Source of the DNA: Deltaproteobacteria bacterium | GTDB lineage: Bacteria > Myxococcota > UBA727 > VGSZ01 | Direction of reading: 5' to 3' | Length of the DNA stretch: 64,000 nucleotides | Assembly (NCBI GenBank): GCA_016177705.1 | Contig: JACOUT010000008.1 | Span: 167,677 to 231,676, forward strand | In this document: positions 57,621 through 64,000 of the stretch, one piece after another | Layout of the letters: each line of letters starts with the position of its first letter | Numbering within the stretch: position 1 is the stretch's first letter | Program-made: the position numbers and the translations under genes | The notes under the pieces: model-generated | Databases searched by the model: none | What the model was told of the DNA's origin: nothing | Seen by the model: the letters and a program-made list of their open reading frames with translations, nothing else

Positions 57621-58169
57621 TCAGGCGGCCTTCTCGTCCTTGTCCTTCTTGGCCTGGACCACGCCGACGAGGTGCTGGGCGGGCGCGTTGAGCTGCGCAA
57701 GCAGCTTGGCCGGCACGCCATTGATGACGCCGAGCAACTGCGCGCGCAGCTCGTCCATCGACGGCATCTTGGAGAGGGCGTCGACGCCGCCGGCATCGAG
57801 CCGTTGGCCGCCCTGGAAGCCCGCCTTGATGACGAACTTCTCGAGCTCCTTCTTGAACGCGGTGAGCACCTTGGCGGGGCCGACCGGATCGGTGTCGGAC
57901 CAGGCGACCGCCGTGACCTGCTTGAAGTCGTTCGAGATGACCTCGAGCGGCGTACCTGCGACCGCCTTCTTCGCCAGCGTGTTCTTGACCACGCGGAATT
58001 TGACGCCAGCGGTATGCAGCTTGCGGCGCAGGTCGCTGACCTCGGCGACGGTCAGGCCTTGGACGCTCGTGAGGATGGCCACCTCGACCTTCTTGAAGGC
58101 GTCCTTGAGGAAGCCGAGCTCGTCGGTCTTCTCCTTGGGGTACGAAGTGCGTTGTTCGGCAGCGGGCAT
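57621..58169 (-). CDS. rplJ: 50S ribosomal protein L10
   Basis: 182 residues from ATG 58169; the frame stays open upstream but this ATG is chosen because family proteins begin a few residues before KTDELGFLKDAFKKVE. LRRKLHTAGVKFRVVKNTLAKKA is the rRNA-binding stretch. The C-terminal helix binds L7/L12. A tail rich in Lys and Asp ends the protein. The long leader (58170-58459) may carry the L10 autoregulatory structure. Confidence 0.97.
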   Translation of the reverse strand: MPAAEQRTSYPKEKTDELGFLKDAFKKVEVAILTSVQGLTVAEVSDLRRKLHTAGVKFRVVKNTLAKKAVAGTPLEVISNDFKQVTAVAWSDTDPVGPAKVLTAFKKELEKFVIKAGFQGGQRLDAGGVDALSKMPSMDELRAQLLGVINGVPAKLLAQLNAPAQHLVGVVQAKKDKDEKAA

Positions 58170-58302
58170 GATGACTCCGAGAAACGAGAGGACGACGAAC
58201 CAAACGAAGCGTCCCGCCACGGGCGCGGGAGGTCGACGACGTGCGAGTGAGGGGTGCGGCGCTCCCTGAGCGCGCGCGTTCATCCCTCGTCTCGGCCGGC
58301 AT

Positions 58303-58335
58303 CGACGCACGCGGCCTTTGGGGCCTCGTGCGTCG
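58303..58335 (-). promoter_or_regulatory. Hairpin in the rplJ leader (candidate L10 leader)
   Basis: On the minus strand a 9-bp stem CGACGCACG / CGTGCGTCG closes around a further GGCC pairing. It lies 134 bases before the rplJ start, where L10 binds its own mRNA in many bacteria. Sequence conservation with the known L10 leader was not checked; the rest of the 290-base leader shows no gene. Confidence 0.4.
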
Positions 58336-58459
58336 AAGATTGAGCGCGGGCTCACGAGGAGGGCGCGCCGGCGGTCTTCGACGGGTGATCCCGATGGATC
58401 GGCTGTCCTCGTCGCACACCGCTGCCGGCCTGGCAAGGCCTATCGCACGGGCCAAGGCG

Positions 58460-59335
58460 CTACGGCGCGTAGGGACGCAGCTCGTTGGCGCTAACCGCCT
58501 TCATCCACTCCCAGAGCGCCCGCACCTCGTCGATGGTGGTGTCGGGCTGGGGCGGCATCAGCAGGCCTTGCTCGGCGCCGGCGAGCTTCCTGAATTTCAC
58601 GTGGTAGAGCAGCGACTCGGCGTCGCGCCAGGTGTGTACGGGGATTGGCTTGACGAAGTCCCAGCCGAACGAGGCGCCCGTGCCACGAACGCCGTGGCAG
58701 TACTGGCAGCGCTGCTCGAAGACGCCGAGCCCTTGCAGCACGCGCGCGTCGCTGCTGACGCGCATGGTCTGGTTGAGGGCCGCGGCGTTGACCAGCTCGA
58801 CGCCGGTCAGCGTGTCGACGTGCGCCCACGGGGTGAACTTGGTGGTGCCGGCAGCGAGCCCGGGGTGGAAGGCGTCCTTGGCGACCAGCTTGTTGGTGCC
58901 GAAGGTGATGGCGCGTTGCTCCATCCAGGGTGAGCGCTCGTGAACCACGTTGTCGAAGCGCTCGACGAAGGCGCCGGTGCCGTCCTTGACGACGCGGGCG
59001 ACGAACAGGTCGAGCCTGCCGAGCGTGGCCTCGTCGAGCGGCACCGGCACCACCATGCCGTTCTTGAAGTGCAGCAGCGCGGTGTCCTCGGACGGGGTGC
59101 GTTGCGCCGCCGCGAGCAGGAGCGCCTTGAGCGTGACGCCGCGATAGCTGCGCTCGACGCCGAGCTGCACATCGCGCGTGGTGCGCTCCTCGAGCTTGAG
59201 GCTCGACCAGCCGACCACCACGGGCGCCGGCTTCGCCCCTGTGGCGGGACGGCGCCAGACGGCGACGCCGTCGGTGGCGGGCGGCGGCGCGCCGGTGGCC
59301 AGGAGCAGCAGCAGTGCGGGAGCGAGGTGGGGCAT
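58460..59335 (-). CDS. Monoheme cytochrome c with N-terminal molybdopterin-oxidoreductase-like fold
   Basis: 291 residues with a short signal peptide (MPHLAPALLLLLATGAPPPA). The C-terminal third is a class I cytochrome c: one CQYCH heme site and a distal Met candidate in GLLMPPQPD. The N-terminal 180 residues (SYRGVTLKALLLAAAQ, ALLHFKNGMVVPVPL) resemble the sulfite-oxidase type domain (YxGvxLrdLL...DGY...vpl) but lack an obvious molybdenum Cys. It sits between rplA and rplJ on the same strand, an unusual position. A 19-bp hairpin precedes it. Role unknown: electron transfer. Confidence 0.8.
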   Translation of the reverse strand: MPHLAPALLLLLATGAPPPATDGVAVWRRPATGAKPAPVVVGWSSLKLEERTTRDVQLGVERSYRGVTLKALLLAAAQRTPSEDTALLHFKNGMVVPVPLDEATLGRLDLFVARVVKDGTGAFVERFDNVVHERSPWMEQRAITFGTNKLVAKDAFHPGLAAGTTKFTPWAHVDTLTGVELVNAAALNQTMRVSSDARVLQGLGVFEQRCQYCHGVRGTGASFGWDFVKPIPVHTWRDAESLLYHVKFRKLAGAEQGLLMPPQPDTTIDEVRALWEWMKAVSANELRPYAP

Positions 59336-59392
59336 GGGTGCGATCTCGGCGATCGCCGGAGCCCGCGCAAGCGGGGCACCTCAACGGACGAC

Positions 59393-59436
59393 GACGCGCG
59401 CCGCACCGGGCACATTGGCCCAGCACGGCGCGCGTC
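59393..59436 (-). terminator. Long hairpin between rplA and the cytochrome gene
   Basis: Stem of 11 perfect pairs (GACGCGCGCCG / CGGCGCGCGTC) plus eight more with one or two G-T or mismatched pairs, loop of six bases. It lies 28 bases past the rplA stop and probably terminates or attenuates rplKA transcription. No T tract follows. Confidence 0.55.
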
Positions 59437-59463
59437 GAGCTGCGCGCGACGGAGGGCGCAGCG

Positions 59464-60183
59464 CTACTCGGTGGCGGCCGACACGAGCGCGATGGCGTCC
59501 GCGATGTCGACCTTGACGCCCGGACCCATCGTCGAAGACACGACGACGTTCTTGACGTAGGTGCCCTTGGCGCTCGCCGGCTTCTGGCGCATGATGTTCT
59601 CGAAGAGCGCCTTGAAGTTATCGGCGAGCTTGTCGCTGTCCATCGAGACCTTGCCGAGCGAGGCGTGCACGATGCCCGCCTTCTCGACCTTGAACTCGAC
59701 CTTGCCGGCCTTGGACTCACGGACCGCCTTGGCGACATCCATGGTGACGGTGCCGACCTTGGGGTTCGGCATCAGTCCGCGGGGACCGAGCACCCGACCG
59801 AGCTTACCGACGACACCCATCATGTCGGGCGTGGCGATGACCTGGTCGAAGTCCATGAAGCCGCCGGCGACCTTGTCGTGCAGGTCGTCCGCGCCCACGA
59901 TATCGGCGCCAGCGTCCTGCGCCTCCTTCGCCTTCGGGCCCTTGGCGAACACCGCGACCCTGATCGACTTGCCCGTGCCGTGCGGCATGAGCACGGCGCC
60001 GCGCACCATCTGATCCGCGTGGCGCGGGTCCACCGAGAGGTTGATGGCGACGTCGACGGACTCGTCGAACTTGGAGGTCTTGCAGCCCTTCACGAGCTTC
60101 ATGGCCTCACCGATCTTGTAGCGCTGCAGGCGGTCGACGCGCTTGAACGCGGCGGCGCGCTTCTTTCCGAGCTTGCTCTTCAT
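59464..60183 (-). CDS. rplA: 50S ribosomal protein L1
   Basis: 239 residues. Stalk-base protein that also represses its own operon in many bacteria. Features: [20 protein letters not shown] and [14 protein letters not shown]; the two-domain order and length are as usual. The start ATG 60183 follows rplK after 31 bases. Confidence 0.98.
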   Translation of the reverse strand: MKSKLGKKRAAAFKRVDRLQRYKIGEAMKLVKGCKTSKFDESVDVAINLSVDPRHADQMVRGAVLMPHGTGKSIRVAVFAKGPKAKEAQDAGADIVGADDLHDKVAGGFMDFDQVIATPDMMGVVGKLGRVLGPRGLMPNPKVGTVTMDVAKAVRESKAGKVEFKVEKAGIVHASLGKVSMDSDKLADNFKALFENIMRQKPASAKGTYVKNVVVSSTMGPGVKVDIADAIALVSAATE

Positions 60184-60214
60184 GACGGAATCCTGTTTTC
60201 AGAAGGTGGGGTCA

Positions 60215-60658
60215 CTAGCCGACGACGTCGATGCCCATGGAGCGCGCGGTACCGGCGACGGAGCGGGCGGCCGCCTCCACGTCGTACGCGTTCATGTCCT
60301 TGAGCTTGGTCTTGGCGATGTCGCGCACCTGCGCCATCGTGACCTTGCCGACCTTCTCTTTGCCCGGGTTCTTGGCGCCGCCGCCCGGCTTCTTGTCGAG
60401 CTTGAGGCCCGCCGCCTTCTTCAACAGGATCGACGCCGGCGGCGTCTTGGTGATGAAGGTGAACGACTTGTCCGAGTACACCGTGAGCACGACCGGGATC
60501 ATCAGCCCTGCCTGATCCTGGGTGCGCGCGTTGAACTCCTTACAGAACCCCATGATGTTGACGCCGTGCTGACCGAGTGCGGGACCGACGGGCGGGGCGG
60601 GGTTCGCCTTGCCTGCGGGGCACTGCAGCTTCACGTACGCCTGGACCTTCTTGGCCAT
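60215..60658 (-). CDS. rplK: 50S ribosomal protein L11
   Basis: 147 residues. [25 protein letters not shown] at the N-terminus (proline-rich switch) and [12 protein letters not shown] at the end are diagnostic. Binds the GTPase-associated rRNA. 174 bases separate it from nusG; that stretch shows no gene and no clear motif. Confidence 0.98.
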   Translation of the reverse strand: MAKKVQAYVKLQCPAGKANPAPPVGPALGQHGVNIMGFCKEFNARTQDQAGLMIPVVLTVYSDKSFTFITKTPPASILLKKAAGLKLDKKPGGGAKNPGKEKVGKVTMAQVRDIAKTKLKDMNAYDVEAAARSVAGTARSMGIDVVG

Positions 60659-60832
60659 GGCACTACTCCTTCGTGGTCAAGCGGCCGCGAGCGGCCTCCC
60701 ACGAGTGAAAACCAACCAACCAGCGTGAACCGGAAAGTGGTGCCGCCCGACGTGGGCAAGCGCGCGGGAGCCTGCCCGACGCCCGCGCGAAGTCAACCGG
60801 GGCGCCGCCGGCGAGGTCTGTGGCGCAGCGAG

Positions 60833-61444
60833 CTACGCCTTGGCGATCTGGTTGAAGTCGAGCTCGACCGGCGTGGAGCGGCCGAAGATGGTCACGTGCA
60901 CGCGCACCTTCTGCTTGGCGTGATTGACCTCTTCCACGTTGCCCGAGAAGTTGGCGAACGGCCCCTCGACGACACGCACCGAGTCGCCGGCCTCGAAGTC
61001 GATCTTGGGCGCCGGCTTGACCGCCGTCTCGGTGAGCTGCTGGGTCATGGCCATGACCTGCTTCTCGGGGACCGAGGGGATCTTGGCGAGGTCGCTCTCG
61101 GCCGAGGCGCTCTTCAGGTTGGGTGCGCCGATGAAGCCGGTGACCTTGGGCGTGGCCTTCACGAGTTGCCAGGTCTCGGCCTTCATCTCCATCAGCACGA
61201 AGATGTAGCCGGGCGCGAACTTGCGTTTGGTGGTCTTCTTCTGGCCGTTCCGCTGCTCCTCGACGGTCTCCATCGGGATCAGGATCTCGCCGAAGTAGGC
61301 GTCGAGGCCGACCTGCTTGATCTTCTCCTCCAGGGCCTTCTTGGCGCGGTTCTCGAAACCCGAGTAGGTGTGGACCACGTACCACTTGAGCTTGTCGCTC
61401 TTCGGCGTGGCGGGTGCAGCGGCGGTGGCGGTCTGGTTGTTCAT
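60833..61444 (-). CDS. nusG: Transcription termination/antitermination factor NusG
   Basis: 203 residues. A 17-residue Ala/Thr-rich N-terminal extension precedes the NGN domain (KWYVVHTYSGFENRAKKALEE, PGYIFVLMEM) and a KOW domain (FEAGDSVRVVEGPFANFSG). It couples RNA polymerase with Rho or the ribosome. 79 bases downstream of secE. Confidence 0.98.
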   Translation of the reverse strand: MNNQTATAAAPATPKSDKLKWYVVHTYSGFENRAKKALEEKIKQVGLDAYFGEILIPMETVEEQRNGQKKTTKRKFAPGYIFVLMEMKAETWQLVKATPKVTGFIGAPNLKSASAESDLAKIPSVPEKQVMAMTQQLTETAVKPAPKIDFEAGDSVRVVEGPFANFSGNVEEVNHAKQKVRVHVTIFGRSTPVELDFNQIAKA

Positions 61445-61523
61445 GGTCGTGGTGGCCGTGGAACCTGTGGGCAGGGTGACGAGGGCGGAGGCGCTGGCGT
61501 GGCTCGTGCGGTGGTGGCGCGCG

Positions 61524-61907
61524 CTACAGGTGCTCGCCGAGCCACGTGGAGGCCCAGCCGAAGGAGATGTCGAAGGCGCCGAGGATGATGGCGGAGATCA
61601 CCGAGGTGACGATGACGACCGCGGTGTTGATCTTGGTCTCCTCCCACGACGGCCAGTTGACCTTGTACAGCTCGTCGATGACGTGGCCGACGAAGTCCTT
61701 GGTCTTCGGCCACATGGCGCAGCCGACGGTGGCCAGCGCCGCGATCAGCAGACCGAGCACGCGCGTGAGCGTGACGCGCTCGCCGAGGATCTCGCTGTCG
61801 GTGACGCGCAGCGCGGCGAACAGCGACTGGAACGCCAGGCTGAGCACGAAGGCGATGATCAGCCCCGCGACGATGAAGAACAACGCGACCCAAGTCTTCT
61901 GACGCAT
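61524..61907 (-). CDS. secE: Preprotein translocase subunit SecE
   Basis: 127 residues, the same size as E. coli SecE with three membrane segments (about 5-30, 45-65, 90-115) and the conserved amphipathic helix ELYKVNWPSWEETK before the last. Part of the SecYEG channel. It follows tRNA-Trp after 35 bases. Confidence 0.96.
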   Translation of the reverse strand: MRQKTWVALFFIVAGLIIAFVLSLAFQSLFAALRVTDSEILGERVTLTRVLGLLIAALATVGCAMWPKTKDFVGHVIDELYKVNWPSWEETKINTAVVIVTSVISAIILGAFDISFGWASTWLGEHL

Positions 61908-61942
61908 TCGAGCCCCGTGCGGTCAGCCCTGTGGCTGGGGAT

Positions 61943-62018
61943 TGGCAGGCCGTGCAGGACTCGAACCTGCAACCCCCGGTTTTGGAGACCGGTGCTCTAC
62001 CAATTGAGCTAACGACCT
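61943..62018 (-). tRNA. trnW: tRNA-Trp (CCA anticodon)
   Basis: On the minus strand the cloverleaf begins AGGTCGT and ends ACGGCCT-G-CCA, all seven acceptor pairs formed. D arm TAGCTCAATTGGTAGAGCA, anticodon stem CCGGT/ACCGG with loop CTCCAAA (CCA at 34-36), and T arm GGTTCGAGTCC. The CCA tail is encoded. It lies between tuf and secE as in many bacteria. Confidence 0.97.
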
Positions 62019-62223
62019 GCGGCAGCGATGGCGCCCTTTGGCCCCTGCGTCAATGGGGCGACGTCGGCGGTCGTCGTGAACCGGCGTCGCAATTCAGCCG
62101 ACCGGCTCGGTTCACCGCGGCACCGATCGATGGAGGAGCGCCGCTGGGGATCCGCGGCAGCCGGCGCGCGGCTACGAGGCGAACGGCACGAACCATGCGA
62201 CGCGCGGCGCCCTCGGAGGTTCC

Positions 62224-63708
62224 ATGCCGCTCTCGCCGCTCCTTCCCCTGCTGCTCGCGACCTTGCCGATCACGCCCTCGTCGGCCCCCGATCCTTACCC
62301 ACGCGCCGACGAGCAACCCGTCGACGTCGTTGCCGGTGAGCTGCTGGTCAAGCTCGATGCCACTCCGCCGTCCCAGCACGAGGCCGCGTCGACGGTGGCG
62401 AGCCTCGCCCGTCGCACCGGCCTGCCGCTCGCCTACGTGCGGCCGAGCCTGCTGGGCTGGCATCTGGTTCGGGTGCGCGGCGCCGACGCCGAGCAGACCC
62501 GCCGCGCCGCCTTTCGCCTCGCCGCCGAGCCCGAGGTGCGCGCCGCCCTGCCGAACGCCCGGCACGCCATGCAGCGCGCGCCGGATGACCCCCTGCTCGA
62601 GGCCCTGTGGGGCCTCACGCTCATCGAGGCGGAGGCGGCCTGGAGCCTCTCGGTCGGCAGCGCGCGCCAACGCCTCGGTGTCGTCGACAGCGGCACCACG
62701 CGGGCGCACCGGGACCTGCGGGGACGAGTGTCGCGCGGCTTCGACTTCATCAGCGATGCCCACCTGGCCGAGGACGGCGACGGGCGCGATGACGACGATG
62801 GCGACGACTCGGCGCGCGGCACGCAGTTTCACGGAACCCACGTCGCCGGCACCATGCTCGCACGCGCCGACGATGGCTTCGGCGTGCCCGGCATCAACTG
62901 GCGCGGCAAGCTGGTGAGCGCGCGCGTGCTCGGTCGACGAGGCAAGGGCAGCCTGCTCGACATTGTCGAGGGTGCCGCGTGGATGGCCGGTCTCGACGTC
63001 GAGGACGTGCCGTCGATCGGCGACGACCGGGTGTCGGTCATCAACCTGAGCCTCGGCAGCCCTGGGCGCTGCACCGCCTATGAGCGCGACGTGTACGACG
63101 CGATCCTGGCGCGCGGCGTCGTGTTGGTGGCGGCCGCGGGCAACACCGGCAACGACACGCCGGTAGGCGCGCCCGCGAGTTGCCCGGGCGTGATCGCGGT
63201 CGGCGCCGTCGGCCCCGATGTCGCGCTCGCGCCCTACTCCGCCTTCGGTGACCGCATCGACGTGCTTGCCCCCGGCGGCGGCGACACCGGCGACGTCGCC
63301 GACTGGATCCTGTCCGCCGACGGCGGCGACATCGACGGCCACCGCTGGCTGCTCGGCACCTCGATGGCGGCGCCGCACGTTGCCGGTGTGGTCTCGCTCA
63401 TGCAGGCGGTGGCGCCCGACCTCGAGCCCGCGATGATCAGGGACATCCTGCAAGAGAGCCCGTGGACCTGCGAGGGGTGCGACGACGAGGCGCTCCTGCA
63501 AGCGGACCACGCTGTCACGACCGCGATGGAGCGCCAGGCTGAGCTGAGCGCCGACGTCGATGCAGAACCGCCGCGTGATCTGGCGGTGCCCGTCGGCGAC
63601 GGCGGCTTGGCAGGCGAGAGCCCCGCGGACCGCGGCGGCGGCTGTCAGGCCGCCCCCGGATCGGCGGGGCTCCTCGTGCTGGCGTCCCTGCTGAGGCGCC
63701 GGCTGCCG

Positions 63709-63738
<30 letters not shown>
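62224..63738 (+). CDS. Subtilisin-like serine peptidase (S8) with MYXO-CTERM-like C-terminus
   Basis: 504 residues. A Sec signal ([20 protein letters not shown]) is followed by an inhibitor-type propeptide (about 30-110). The catalytic triad is visible: Asp in LGVVDSGTT, His in FHGTHVAGT and Ser in [11 protein letters not shown], with oxyanion Asn in AAAGNTG. The end has [20 protein letters not shown] then RRRLP: an isolated Cys, hydrophobic stretch and Arg cluster as in the MYXO-CTERM sorting signal, so it is probably held on the cell surface. CGGAGG precedes the ATG. It lies opposite to tuf and tRNA-Trp and overlaps the tuf 3' end by 30 bases. The 205 bases before it hold nothing else. Confidence 0.92.

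Positions 63739-64000
<262 letters not shown>

Overview
High-GC DNA with tightly packed genes, many secreted lipoproteins with Glu-Gly spacer tracts, a MYXO-CTERM-like tail on a subtilase, system II cytochrome c maturation and a social-motility-type DnaK locus. Together these point to a Myxococcota (deltaproteobacterial) chromosome. This is inferred from gene content; there is no rRNA in the window. No prophage, insertion sequence or CRISPR array was seen.

Layout. 1-7.6 kb (minus strand): a run of five genes with a STAND ATPase regulator cut by the left edge, a metallophosphoesterase, a LonB-like protease, a small unknown and an NAD-dependent reductase. 7.75-14.5 kb: PEGA protein, coaE, then a plus-strand run of tetraheme cytochrome, ResB, CcsA, engB, a SurA-N protein and rimI. 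14.4-20.1 kb: three large lipoproteins, one ceramidase-like. 20.1-24.4 kb: three single-gene transcription units encoding unrecognised cytoplasmic-looking proteins. Each has a hairpin terminator, and each has the same palindrome about 75-80 bp before the predicted transcript start plus a sigma54-like -24/-12 element. I consider this the most novel locus here. 24.4-37.3 kb: rpsT, murJ, mazG, a J-protein/DnaK/TPR-proline-rich trio, a methyltransferase, two uncharacterised genes and gpsA.

37.3-44.5 kb (minus strand): a cobalamin-riboswitch operon. It encodes a Glu-Gly lipoprotein, a BtuB-like TonB-dependent receptor, a predicted beta-propeller lipoprotein, BtuF, BtuC and BtuD, every junction a 4-base stop/start overlap. 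The two lipoproteins are candidates for surface B12-capture proteins, analogous to BtuG of Bacteroidota. 44.5-57 kb: sppA, Cys-rich and Kelch lipoproteins, an FHA protein, a two-HKD phospholipase-D/nuclease-like protein and a 119-bp inverted repeat. 57-64 kb (minus strand): the translation/transcription core tuf, tRNA-Trp, secE, nusG, rplK, rplA, rplJ, rplL. It is unusual in three ways: a cytochrome c gene sits between rplA and rplJ, an oppositely oriented subtilase sits between tuf and tRNA-Trp, and a strong terminator follows rplL instead of rpoBC.
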